Assembly: GCA_017883495.1 (NCBI GenBank)
Contig: JADGNL010000138.1
Coordinates: 1 to 8,057, forward strand
Direction of reading: 5' to 3'
Length of the DNA stretch: 8,057 nucleotides
DNA from: Methanomicrobiales archaeon
Lineage (GTDB): Archaea > Halobacteriota > Methanomicrobia > Methanomicrobiales > Methanospirillaceae
Shown piece by piece: positions 1 through 6,652 of this stretch; position 1 is the first letter of the stretch, and each line of letters starts with the position of its first letter. The notes under the pieces were generated by a model. That model saw only the letters and a program-made list of their open reading frames with translations, was not told the DNA's origin and did no database searches. The position numbers and the translations under genes were made by a program.

Positions 1-1308
1 CGCTTTATTCTGGCAGGTGACCGCCTCGGCCCGTTTTCCCTGCTGGAACAGGACCGAGCCTTTGTTTATCCAGGCGTCGGCCAGCCCCGGGTCGAGTTCG
101 ATCGCCCGGTCGAAGCACTTGATTGCATCGCCGTACAGCTTCTTCTTGGCGAGGCAGATCCCCCTGTTGAGCCAGGGGCGGGCGCGGGCCGGGTCGAGCT
201 CGAGCGCCCGGTCGAAGCACGCGATCGCCCCCGTGTCGTCGCCCTGCTGCTCGAGGATGACGCCTTTGTTCGCCCAGGCGTCGGCCGATGCCGGGTTGAG
301 CTCGATCGCCCGGTCGTAGCAGGCGATCGCCTCGGCCTGCCGTCCAGTTCGGCGGAGGACCATCCCTTTGTTGATCCAGGGATCGGCGCGCCTCGGGCTG
401 AGCGCGATCGCTTCGTCGAAGCAGGCGATCGCCCCGGCGTCGTCCCCCCGGTCCTTCAGGGCGACCCCTTTATTCAGCCACGCGACGGTGAGCGTCGGGT
501 CGAGTTCCAGTGCCCGGTCGTAGCAGACGATCGCGTCGACGCATGCCCCTTCCTGGTGGAGGACGACCGCCCTGTTGTACCAGCCCTGCGCCGTGGTCGG
601 CCGCAGGCCGTCGGGGAAGATGCGGGAGAGCTCCAGGAGGACGGCCTCGCGGTTCTCCCGGGCCCGGGCGTTCTTCGGGTCCAGGGCGAGGGCCAGGTCG
701 AAGTCGACCATCGCGTCGTCGTATCGTCCCTGGAGCCCGAGCGCAATCCCTTTGCCGATCAGCGGGGCGGGCCACGTCGGCTCGATGGCGATCGCCCGAT
801 CGTAGCACGCTTTGGCGTCGTCGACCTTCTCCCGCCTGACGAAGACGTTCCCCCTGTTCGTCCAGCTCTTCGCGAAGAGCGGGTCGAGGGCGATCGCCCG
901 GTCGTAGCAGGCCATGGCCTCGGCCTGTTTGCCCTGTTCGAAGAGGGAACGCCCCTTGTCGTTCCAGGGCCCGGGACGGGTCGGGTCCAGCCGGATCGCC
1001 CTGTCGAAACAGACGATCGCCTCCGCCTGTTTCCCCTGCCGGAAGAGGGCGTACCCCGCGCTGTCCCAGACGGCGGCGACCTTCGGGTCGAGCTCGGTCG
1101 CCTTCGCGTAGCACCTGAACGCCTTCTCCCACTTCCCCTGTCCGGCGAGGGCGTCCCCCTTCGCAACCCAGGGCCGGGCGCCCGTCGGGTCGGGTGCGGG
1201 AGCCCCGGCGCCTCCGCCCGGGAGGCCGCTGGCGCCCGCCCGCGCGGACCCGCCTCCTGCCGCCATCGGCGGTCCGTTCTTCGAGAGGATGCGGTCAATG
1301 ATCGACAT
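1..1308 (-). CDS. TPR-repeat protein, C-terminus off the window
   Basis: 436 codons are visible without a stop, and the 3' end lies beyond the left edge. After a Gly/Ala/Pro-rich N-terminus (residues 1-44) come five 34-residue tetratricopeptide repeats (45-214), a 26-residue non-TPR linker (215-240), five more repeats (241-410) and part of an eleventh. Units follow the TPR pattern W-x-N-K-G, then A-x-x-C-Y/F-D-R-A-I-x-L-D-P. TPR arrays form superhelical protein-binding scaffolds; the partner cannot be read from sequence. No signal peptide or membrane segment is seen, so it is probably cytoplasmic. The ATG (MSIIDRILSK) is the first start before the coded region; the AGGT about 10 bases ahead is only a weak ribosome site. 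The repeats in the second half are very alike at DNA level, suggesting recent unit duplication. The family is certain, the specific function unknown. Confidence 0.93.
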   Translation of the reverse strand, partial: MSIIDRILSKNGPPMAAGGGSARAGASGLPGGGAGAPAPDPTGARPWVAKGDALAGQGKWEKAFRCYAKATELDPKVAAVWDSAGYALFRQGKQAEAIVCFDRAIRLDPTRPGPWNDKGRSLFEQGKQAEAMACYDRAIALDPLFAKSWTNRGNVFVRREKVDDAKACYDRAIAIEPTWPAPLIGKGIALGLQGRYDDAMVDFDLALALDPKNARARENREAVLLELSRIFPDGLRPTTAQGWYNRAVVLHQEGACVDAIVCYDRALELDPTLTVAWLNKGVALKDRGDDAGAIACFDEAIALSPRRADPWINKGMVLRRTGRQAEAIACYDRAIELNPASADAWANKGVILEQQGDDTGAIACFDRALELDPARARPWLNRGICLAKKKLYGDAIKCFDRAIELDPGLADAWINKGSVLFQQGKRAEAVTCQNKA

Positions 1309-1531
1309 ACGGGTACGTACCTATCGTCATTGTGAAGTCATGGTATTCATGGCTTTCACTTTCGCGCACGCAGGGGGATCTGCCCCGGGGGAGGCAGGCG
1401 ACTGGTGACCTGTAGGGGACCGTGGCGCGGATGGTGGAGGAACGAGGAGACTCGCCCGGCCGGTGAGCGTGCTTCGAACGGGCCGCGGCCGAACGGAGAC
1501 GGGGCCTGGCCGCCGTCGGCCCCCTAAGAGT

Positions 1532-1780
1532 ATGTTGTCGATCGAGGTCCGTCCCGCGTCGGTCGAGGGCCGCGTGGTACCAGGGGTCGTAGTCCTCGCA
1601 GAGCCCGGCCAGGACCGCCTTTCCAGGTTGACTTCGGCCGAGGGCGTCTCGTTCTGCCGGACGTCGGACTGCCCCGGGGTCTACTTCTCCAGCGAATGGG
1701 ACGGGTACGTCGAAACGGGCGACGTTGCGGTGGGTCGCGGCGTCGGCCGGCCGAGGCGAACCCTGTTGGCTCGCGGCAAC
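1532..1780 (+). pseudogene. possible remnant of a beta-sandwich-like protein
   Basis: From the ATG at 1532 the frame reads about 75 codons with high third-position G/C and lower second-position G/C, as expected for real coding sequence in this genome. The product begins MLSIEVRPASVEGRVVPG and continues with LTSAEGVSF, CPGVYFSSEWDGY and VETGDVAV. The pattern V-x-G-x-V-V-P-G, then T-x-x-E-G-V-S-F, then P-G-V-Y resembles carboxypeptidase-regulatory-like or Ig-like beta-sandwich modules of archaeal surface proteins; that is my reading of the pattern, not an identification. The frame stays open to 2038, but its coding character fades after about 1770, where another plus frame takes over, so a frameshift or truncation is possible. 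There is no ribosome site ahead of the ATG. Confidence 0.35.
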
Positions 1781-1781
1781 C

Positions 1782-1997
1782 ATGAAATTCAGCGTTGCCG
1801 ACCGGCTCTGCGACGCGTGCAACTGGCGGGAGGTGCGGCAGGGGCTCGATGCCGGGGGATCGGCAGTCTCCCTGACTGGTTCCATGATCAGTACAGCCCT
1901 GCCGGGGATCCCGGACCTTCTGGTCGCATATCAGGCAATGGCGCACGAGAGCATGTGCGTACGGTTGATGAAGAGGTGGCAATGCGATCGATCTTGA
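1782..1997 (+). CDS. small hypothetical protein, 71 residues
   Basis: An ATG frame of 71 residues starts MKFSVADRLCDACNWREVRQ and ends HESMCVRLMKRWQCDRS. The first 25 codons have very high third-position G/C; the later part is weaker. It holds a Cys-x-x-Cys pair (C10, C13) and no membrane segment. No clear ribosome site precedes it. It begins where the coding signal of the preceding plus frame fades, so it may be the downstream half of one gene broken by a frameshift rather than a separate gene. I do not recognise the family. Confidence 0.3.
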   Translation: MKFSVADRLCDACNWREVRQGLDAGGSAVSLTGSMISTALPGIPDLLVAYQAMAHESMCVRLMKRWQCDRS

Positions 1998-2171
1998 AAG
2001 TTGTGCAGAGAATTCATGCCCCTGGAAGCCCGGGATAGCCGAAGGGAACCGGGAGCGCTGACGAATGAAAGAGATACGGATGGGAATCGCCGACGTGCTG
2101 ATGCTGGAGGTGGGGGGGAGCGGAAGCCATTCGACTGTTGGCGGGTGCGCCGGCGATCGCGGCCCGACCGG

Positions 2172-2205
2172 TATGAATAAATGTCCCCGTCCCGTTACAG
2201 GGAGA
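2172..2205 (+). promoter_or_regulatory. cupin promoter and ribosome site (weak box A)
   Basis: The A/T-rich stretch TATGAATAAATG stands out of a G/C-rich background about 30 bases before the cupin ATG, and GGGAGAT follows at about 2199-2205. The ribosome site is convincing. The box A is a poor match to the archaeal consensus TTTATATA, so the promoter call rests mainly on position. Confidence 0.4.
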
Positions 2206-2209
2206 TACC

Positions 2210-2611
2210 ATGAAGAAAGGCTATATCGACCAGATCGAGACGGCGACGACGAAGAACACGGATTACCGCCGGGTCATCTACACCGGGAAGTACAGCCAGC
2301 TCGTGCTGATGAGCCTGAAGCCCGGCGAGGAGATCGGCGCGGAGGTGCACGACAACAACGACCAGTTCTTCCGCTTCGAGGAGGGCGAGGGGGTCGTCGA
2401 GATCGACGGCGCCCGGCACCCGGTGAAGGACGGGAGCGGCGTGGTCGTCCCGAACGGGGCGAGGCACAACGTGATCAACACCTCGAAGACCGCCGACCTC
2501 AAGCTCTACACGATCTACTCGCCGCCCAACCACCAGGACGGTATCGTGCGGAAGACAAAGAAGGAGGCGGACGAGCAGGAGGAGCACTTCGACGGGAAGA
2601 CCACCGAGTAG
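2210..2611 (+). CDS. single-domain cupin protein
   Basis: A complete 133-residue protein with one small beta-barrel cupin domain. Cupin motif 2 is perfect: G-x5-P-x-G-x2-H-x3-N is met by GSGVVVPNGARHNVIN (about residues 76-91). Motif 1 is present in variant form: after GEEIG comes EVHDNNDQFFRFEEGEG, which keeps the first His, the Glu and the closing Gly but has Asp-Asn-Asn-Asp where classic cupins have His-x-His. This variant is common in the mannose-6-phosphate-isomerase-like cupins of bacteria and archaea; metal binding through His and Glu is likely, the substrate unknown. The C-terminus is charged (EADEQEEHFDGKTTE). GGGAGAT about 6 bases before the ATG is a good ribosome site. It stands alone, convergent with catalase. 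Confidence 0.93.
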   Translation: MKKGYIDQIETATTKNTDYRRVIYTGKYSQLVLMSLKPGEEIGAEVHDNNDQFFRFEEGEGVVEIDGARHPVKDGSGVVVPNGARHNVINTSKTADLKLYTIYSPPNHQDGIVRKTKKEADEQEEHFDGKTTE

Positions 2612-2770
2612 GCCCGTGAAGGGGCACCGGCGGGCGTCCCTCCGTCGCCTGACCGTACAGAGAATGCAGAGTGAACGAGGCCGGCCTGCGAAGCATGCGG
2701 CCGCCCGGCGGACGGAAGAGGGGGGGCGGCTCGAGACAGCGGGCGCAGCCCCACACACCCCTGTCCGGTA

Positions 2771-4219
2771 TTACCGCTTCAGCCCTTCGGCCACACGCCT
2801 GCCAAGCTCGGCGTCCGCCTGCGCGAGGTTCCCGACCATCCGCTCCCGGATCGGTTCGATGGCGTGGGAGAGCGAGTCGACGATGTTGTCGACCATGTGG
2901 TCCTGATCGACCGGTGAGAGCGAGCGGTAGCGCTCGCCGGCCTGCTGGAAGTCGTTCGTCACCGGGATCGCCTGGCGCACCTGGGGGCCCTCAAGCGGCC
3001 GGCCCGGGAACGTCGGCTCCCCCGACTCGACGGGGAGGCCGCCGCCGAGCGAGTTCAGCCCGTAGTTGACCGTGCCTGTGTGGCCGGCCCCCGACTGCAT
3101 CGCGCCGTCCCGCTGATTGTTGTCCACCGCGACCCGCGGCTGGTTCACGGGGATCTGGAGATAGTTCGGGCCGAGCCGGTGCCGCTGGGTGTCGGCGTAC
3201 GAGAAGAGCCGGCCCTGGAGGAGCTTGTCGGCCGAGGGCTCGACCCCGGGCACGAGCGATGCCGGGCAGAACGCGGCCTGCTCGACCTCCGCGAAATAGT
3301 TCTCCGGGTTCCGGTCGAGGACCATCCGGCCGACCGGGACGAGCGGGTAGCGGTCCTCGGGCCAGGTCTTTGTCGCGTCGAGCGGGTCGAACTCGAGAAC
3401 GGACTCGTCCTCGAACGACATCAGCTGCACGTAGAGCTCGAACTCGACCGTCTTCCCGGCAGCGATCGTGTCGTACAGGTCGCGGGTGGCGCAGTCCGGG
3501 TCCTCGCCCGCGAGCCGGGTCGCCTCGTGCCGGTCGATCGTCTCGACCCCGGCCGCCGGCTTCCAGTGGTACTTCACGTACACCCCCTCGCCTCGGGCGT
3601 TGACCCAGATGTAGGTGTTGACCCCGAACCCCTCCATCGTCCGGAAGCTCTTCACCGTGCCCCGGTCCGAGAAGAGCCAGGTGATCATGTGGGTCGACTC
3701 GGGGTGGAGCGAGATGAAGTCCCAGAAGCGACTGTTCGCCGAGGAGCTGACCGGGATGTTGGTCTCCGGCGCAGGCTTGAACGCATGGACCATATCGGGG
3801 AACTTGACCGCGTCCCGGATGAAGAAGACCGGGAGGTTGTTGCCGACCAGGTCGTAGTTCCCGTCTGTCGTGTAGAACTTCACGGCGAAGCCGCGGGGGT
3901 CGCGGACCGATTCGGCCGAGCCCCGGGCGCCGACCACGAGCGAGAACCGGACGAAGACCGGCGTCCGGGCGGACGGGTCCTGGAGGAAGGCGGCCTTCGT
4001 GTGCTCGGCCATGCTCCGATAGACCCCGAAGTACCCGTGGGCGCCGGCGCCCTTGGCGTGGACCACGCGCTCGGGGATCCGCTCGCGGTCGAAGTGCGCG
4101 AGCTTCTCGATCATGAGTACATCCTGCAGCAGGGCCGGGCCCCGGGCGCCGGCTGTGAGGGAGTGCTGGTCGTCCCCCACCGTGGCTCCCTGGTTGGTCG
4201 TAATGGTGCGCTTCTCCAT
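2771..4219 (-). CDS. kat: monofunctional haem catalase
   Basis: 482 residues, the usual size of small-subunit catalases, which disproportionate hydrogen peroxide to water and oxygen in the cytoplasm. Catalytic His54 lies in ERVVHAKGAGAHGYF, catalytic Asn127 or Asn128 in DLVGNNLPVFFIRD, and the proximal haem-ligand Tyr341 in RLFSYADTQRHRLGPNY. The C-terminus AQADAELGRRVAEGLKR is typical of the family. The start at 4219 (MEKRTITTNQGATVGDDQ) was chosen because it gives the family N-terminus; the frame is open upstream to 4501, but those 94 residues are unlike catalase. Ribosome pairing is weak (GGGAAAGACG), and a box A sits about 40 bases upstream. The gene is probably transcribed alone, as its neighbours face other directions. 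One residue is unusual: RFSL where most catalases have RFST. In methanogens such enzymes protect against air exposure. Confidence 0.97.
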   Translation of the reverse strand: MEKRTITTNQGATVGDDQHSLTAGARGPALLQDVLMIEKLAHFDRERIPERVVHAKGAGAHGYFGVYRSMAEHTKAAFLQDPSARTPVFVRFSLVVGARGSAESVRDPRGFAVKFYTTDGNYDLVGNNLPVFFIRDAVKFPDMVHAFKPAPETNIPVSSSANSRFWDFISLHPESTHMITWLFSDRGTVKSFRTMEGFGVNTYIWVNARGEGVYVKYHWKPAAGVETIDRHEATRLAGEDPDCATRDLYDTIAAGKTVEFELYVQLMSFEDESVLEFDPLDATKTWPEDRYPLVPVGRMVLDRNPENYFAEVEQAAFCPASLVPGVEPSADKLLQGRLFSYADTQRHRLGPNYLQIPVNQPRVAVDNNQRDGAMQSGAGHTGTVNYGLNSLGGGLPVESGEPTFPGRPLEGPQVRQAIPVTNDFQQAGERYRSLSPVDQDHMVDNIVDSLSHAIEPIRERMVGNLAQADAELGRRVAEGLKR

Positions 4220-4254
4220 CGTCTTTCCCGTGGCAGGATGTCGGGGGGGCGGGG

Positions 4255-4264
4255 ATAAATGTAT
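4255..4264 (-). promoter_or_regulatory. catalase promoter, box A
   Basis: On the minus strand ATACATTTAT stands 36-45 bases ahead of the catalase ATG in very G/C-rich sequence. A transcript starting about 25 bases downstream would have a leader of only 10-15 bases, which agrees with the weak ribosome site. No operator repeat was found beside it. Confidence 0.5.
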
Positions 4265-4301
4265 GGGTGAGCGGGAGAGGGTGTAGAGTCTCGATATCAT
4301 G

Positions 4302-4574
4302 TCACCGACACAACAACCTCTGTGCGTACACGAAGATCCGTTCCGGGGGCGATCGTTCAACGAAGACCGTTTCGGGCTCTTTATCGTCCACACCGGCATG
4401 TGGTTTGATTCCCTTCTGCCAGTCGATGACATGGTCCATGTGAAGTCGTCCCCGGTCATCCGGTCGATATCCCTGAAAAGGCGCTCGATCGTCCGGTTCA
4501 TCTACGGCGCTGCACGGCGCCGCAGGTCCGCCCCTGGACAGATCGATAGACTCATCGACCTCCCGGGTAACCAT
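4302..4574 (-). pseudogene. possible decayed reading frame upstream of catalase
   Basis: This fills most of the roughly 500 bases between catalase and the truncated sensor. Two minus-strand frames each look coded for part of the way. One starts at 4501 with MNRTIERLFRDIDRMTGDDF, then loses its third-position G/C preference. The other takes over at about 4428 with VIDWQKGIKPHAGVDD and EPETVFVERSPPERIFVYAQ, and ends near 4302. Together they would make a protein of about 65 residues with one frameshift. The first part recalls the N-terminus of some small heat-shock proteins, but no alpha-crystallin motif is clear enough to claim it. A plus-strand frame across 4299-4742 is also open but less gene-like. 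From 4575 to 4721 I see nothing. Confidence 0.25.
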
Positions 4575-4721
4575 CGCCTAAGCGCGGTTCACTCTCGGAC
4601 GGGCCTGTTTTGCGGCTCACCTCGCGACCAATCCCTTCTCAATCGAGCATACCCGCCCGTTTTCCTGATGTTCCGCAGCACGGTGGGCCGCGGGTATCAA
4701 CCAGAATCAATTTTTTCAAGA

Positions 4722-5045
4722 CTATTGATGACCCCCCCTTAAACACGGCACGCAGAGGACGCCGACCGCGATTCTGGTGACGGCACGCGCCGCGATCGAG
4801 AGCCACTCCGACGGGGCGAGGGTGAGGGCCATGGCGGCATACGCGGCAGCAATACCGGCCGCGATCAGGGTACCGCGGCGGGGATAGTGGTAGCTGGCGA
4901 GCGCGAAGGGCACAGAGAGCAGCCGCGGAAGTACCACCTTGACCCCTGCGAGGAGGCCGGCGAGGTTGTCGAGCAGGGCCAGGACGGCAGTGCCTGCCAC
5001 GATGGCCGGTCGGACCAGAGATCGGCGCGCCTCCCGGGGTGACAT
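4722..5045 (-). pseudogene. truncated membrane sensor domain of a PAS histidine kinase
   Basis: 107 residues starting MSPREARRSLVRPAIVAG. Hydrophobic segments lie at about 13-35, 38-52, 59-77 and 84-100, with SYHYPRRG in the loop between the second and third. This arrangement is the N-terminal membrane module found in many Methanomicrobiales PAS-domain sensor kinases. In those the last helix runs into PAS and kinase domains; here the frame leaves the helix (RIAVGVLCV), reads PCLRGGHQ and stops, so the signalling part is missing. The break is near 4743, beside a run of seven C. Intact start and membrane helices mean a small membrane protein could still be made, but remnant is the better call. 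It is divergent from the GNAT gene with an 83-base gap. Confidence 0.6.
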
Positions 5046-5082
5046 GAAGCGGTATCTGGTGGCCGCAGAAAAATGATTGTCA

Positions 5083-5108
5083 CGGCAGATCGGCGGTTTT
5101 ATCTGCCG
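5083..5108 (+). promoter_or_regulatory. GNAT promoter box A inside an inverted repeat
   Basis: TTTTAT at 5097-5102 is a good archaeal box A 27-32 bases before the GNAT ATG, which places the transcript start at or next to the ATG (leaderless). It is enclosed by a perfect 8-bp inverted repeat, CGGCAGAT at 5083-5090 and ATCTGCCG at 5101-5108, with a 10-base centre. A repeat overlapping box A is where an archaeal repressor would block TBP; the gap is shared with the divergent sensor remnant. An RNA hairpin is less likely because the repeat lies upstream of the expected start. Confidence 0.45.
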
Positions 5109-5128
5109 CCCCGCCGTCCATCCCCCTT

Positions 5129-5560
5129 ATGGGGATCGTGATCCGCGAACTCGCGTCCGAGGAGTTCCCGCTCGTGGACCAGCTCTGGGAGGAGTACCGG
5201 GGCAAGGAGACAGACCGGACCATAGACCGCGTCTTCGGTGCGTTCGCCGACGGCGAGCTGGTCGGGTCCACGCGCGTCCGGCATCATCCCGAAGGGCTCG
5301 AGGTCGACGGCGTCTTCGTCTCGGAGGCGCATCGCAGCGAGGGGCTCGCGGGCCGGCTCGTCCAGGCCGTGCTCGACGAGTTCGGCTCCGACACCATCTG
5401 GCTCCACGCGACCATTCCGCTGGTCGGGTTCTACGGCTCGTTCGGCTGGGTGCCGATCGACGAGAAAGCCCTGCCGCCGACGATCCGCGAGCGGCTCGCG
5501 TCCTGCTCCGGCAATATGATAGGCTGCGGGGTCTCGCCCATGCGGCGCGATCCGGCCTAG
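5129..5560 (+). CDS. GNAT family N-acetyltransferase
   Basis: A complete 143-residue protein. GNAT enzymes move an acetyl group from acetyl-CoA to an amine. The core strand and turn DGVFVSEAHRSEGLAGRLV (about 60-78) hold motif A, with the CoA-pyrophosphate loop R69-x-x-G72-x-A74; FYGSFGWVPI (101-110) is the usual motif B strand. ADGELVGSTRV (40-50) is the preceding beta hairpin. The substrate cannot be inferred. No ribosome site is seen and box A is about 30 bases upstream, so a leaderless ATG is likely; a GTG three codons later is an alternative. The last five codons and the stop (RRDPA, TAG) lie in the 77-bp repeat found again at 6799, so the gene end was part of the duplicated target. The length is normal, so the gene itself looks intact. 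Confidence 0.92.
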   Translation: MGIVIRELASEEFPLVDQLWEEYRGKETDRTIDRVFGAFADGELVGSTRVRHHPEGLEVDGVFVSEAHRSEGLAGRLVQAVLDEFGSDTIWLHATIPLVGFYGSFGWVPIDEKALPPTIRERLASCSGNMIGCGVSPMRRDPA

Positions 5561-5619
5561 GCGTACTCGAGGACGAGCCCTGCGCCGACCTCGCCGATCG
5601 GTACGGCCCGGGCGAGGGC
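5543..5619 (+). repeat. 77-bp direct repeat, left copy
   Basis: This matches 6799-6875 at 74 of 77 positions; the differences are at 5588, 5594 and 5601, and identity ends sharply on both sides. It holds the GNAT 3' end (to 5560) and, on the minus strand, the last codons of a gene ending GAGLVLEYA and stop. Its right end passes directly into a histidine-kinase tail. The spacing between copies is 1256 bases. Confidence 0.95.
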
Positions 5620-5652
5620 TCGACCTTCTCCTTCACCCAGCCGGCCGCGTGA
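5608..5652 (+). pseudogene. histidine-kinase C-terminal fragment 1
   Basis: Reads [14 protein letters not shown] and stop. These are the last residues of a GHKL-type kinase ATPase domain. DNA identity with the end of the longer fragment at 6536-6580 is 41 of 45. The first 12 bases, CCGGGCGAGGGC, are shared with the 77-bp repeat, so the join lies inside that shared stretch. Everything upstream of the kinase tail is absent. Confidence 0.7.
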
Positions 5653-5708
5653 ATCTACACGCTCGCCGACGCTGTCAGGCTCTTCAACCACCTCTCATCC
5701 TCTTTCCC

Positions 5709-5781
5709 CGGTATGGCGGATACGCGAGGATCGAATCGACACCTGGCGAGGGATAGATCGTTCACCCTGCCGGCCGCGTGA
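5709..5781 (+). pseudogene. histidine-kinase C-terminal fragment 2, frameshifted
   Basis: Reads [15 protein letters not shown], then a stop; after a net loss of 5 bases the kinase ending resumes as FTLPAA and stop (TTC at 5761, TGA at 5779). This is the ATPase-domain end of another kinase copy, clearly non-functional. The 56 bases between fragments 1 and 2 read [20 protein letters not shown] in the frame of fragment 1; that looks coded but I cannot name it. Confidence 0.6.
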
Positions 5782-5800
5782 CCCCCCGCTGCACCAACAG

Positions 5801-5838
5801 GTATATTGCCCGTTCCGACCACTAGTTTCCGCAAGGAG
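5801..5838 (+). promoter_or_regulatory. rubredoxin promoter and ribosome site
   Basis: GTATATTG at 5801-5808 is a good box A 38-45 bases ahead of the rubredoxin ATG, and AAGGAG at 5833-5838 is a strong ribosome site with 7 bases of spacing. The gene therefore has its own promoter inside the rearranged segment and does not depend on the flanking genes. Confidence 0.6.
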
Positions 5839-5845
5839 CACGATC

Positions 5846-6286
5846 ATGACCGTCCGCCGTTTTAAGTGCAGGATCTGCGGCAATATCTATTCGCCGCTCG
5901 AAGGGGAACCCCAGAAGGGGATCTCGCCCGGAACCGAGTTTGAGGACCTCCCCGAGGACTACACCTGCTCCGTTTGCGAGCTCGAGGAGAAGGGAAAGAT
6001 CGGCAAAAATTACTTCGAGGAGTGGAATCCGACCAAGTACGTCTGCCGGAACTGCGACTACGTCTACGACGAGGAGATGGGGGAGCCGCAGCGCGGGATC
6101 GCGCCGGGGACCCGGTTCGAGGACCTGCCGGCCAATCCCGACGATTACTGCTGCCCGGTCTGCCAGATTGATGAGAAGACCGTCAAGGAGATCGGAAAAG
6201 TCAGTAAGGACGCCTTCTCCCCGCTCGTCGAGGAGCCCGAAAAACCGGCTGAATCCCAGGGATCCGCCGGATCGCCCCCCTCCTAA
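5846..6286 (+). CDS. tandem two-domain rubredoxin
   Basis: 146 residues with two rubredoxin Fe(Cys)4 domains. Domain 1 has Cys8-x2-Cys11 (CRICGNIY) and Cys41-x2-Cys44 (CSVC), with [15 protein letters not shown] between. Domain 2 has Cys67-x2-Cys70 ([16 protein letters not shown]) and Cys103-x2-Cys106 (CPVC), with [12 protein letters not shown] between and an extra Cys102. A linker of about 20 residues joins them, and a 40-residue acidic, Pro-rich tail ends the protein. Rubredoxins are small cytoplasmic one-electron carriers; in anaerobes they feed rubrerythrin, superoxide reductase or flavodiiron proteins that remove oxygen and peroxide. Single-domain forms of about 52 residues are usual, so two sites in one chain is less common. 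The invariant Trp before the second Cys pair is Tyr in both domains. The gene lies between the two 77-bp repeats, so recombination would remove it. Confidence 0.95.
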   Translation: MTVRRFKCRICGNIYSPLEGEPQKGISPGTEFEDLPEDYTCSVCELEEKGKIGKNYFEEWNPTKYVCRNCDYVYDEEMGEPQRGIAPGTRFEDLPANPDDYCCPVCQIDEKTVKEIGKVSKDAFSPLVEEPEKPAESQGSAGSPPS

Positions 6287-6370
6287 CCTTTTCCTCGTGA
6301 TCGTGGCGCCCGCGTCTTTCCGGGACAGGGCCCTGCGCCTCGACCGGGACCATCTCCTGCACGGGACGCC

Positions 6371-6580
<210 letters not shown>

Positions 6581-6607
6581 GGTGACGGGGCGAACGGTCC
6601 ATCAGCA

Positions 6608-6614
6608 TTTTATA
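6608..6614 (+). promoter_or_regulatory. box A ahead of the CheB fragment
   Basis: TTTTATA at 6608-6614 is the best box A match in the window. It predicts a transcript start near 6638, about 15 bases ahead of the TTG that opens the CheB-type fragment. It may be the surviving promoter of the lost CheB-type gene. Confidence 0.5.
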
Positions 6615-6652
6615 CGCACGCGGCGGATGGAGTGTCAGACCAGTAACGGCTG

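Larger units (their letters stand above)
1309..2209. other. 900-base gap without a secure gene
   Basis: This is the stretch between the TPR gene (leftward) and the cupin gene (rightward). No RNA gene, terminator hairpin or insertion sequence is recognised. The first 150 bases should hold the TPR promoter, but no convincing box A is visible; a short direct repeat CCATGA-ATA-CCATGA (minus strand, near 1337-1351) lies about 30 bases ahead of the TPR start. Two plus-strand reading frames in the middle (1532 onward and 1782-1997) have codon use like a real gene and are listed separately. The last 170 bases look non-coding and contain the cupin promoter. Confidence 0.5.

Noticed and set aside
1..1308. 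Regular 102-base periodicity as a CRISPR or satellite array
   Set aside because: The period equals 34 codons and encodes TPR units; there are no short identical repeats with unique spacers.
470..1335. Several long frames on both strands across the TPR gene
   Set aside because: They are products of the high-GC repeat in other frames. The true TPR frame is open from 1308 to the edge with complete repeat consensus.
2612..2770. Terminator hairpin between cupin and catalase
   Set aside because: The gap is G/C-rich with no clear stem followed by a T run on either strand.
3080..4258. Long plus-strand frame of 392 codons
   Set aside because: It is the complement of the catalase gene; its Arg/Val/Asp-rich product shows no motif, while the opposite strand has every catalase motif.
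4220..4501. In-frame upstream extension of catalase by 94 residues
   Set aside because: The extension has poor codon bias and no catalase character, and it crosses the promoter. The ATG at 4219 gives the family N-terminus and places the active-site His at 54.
4299..4742. Plus-strand frame of 147 codons as a gene
   Set aside because: Weak codon bias, no recognisable motif and no ribosome site. The minus-strand halves look slightly more gene-like.
5077..5652. A 191-codon plus frame overlapping the GNAT gene and ending in the kinase tail
   Set aside because: Only the last 15 or so residues are a real protein fragment; the rest is an Arg-rich shadow of GNAT.
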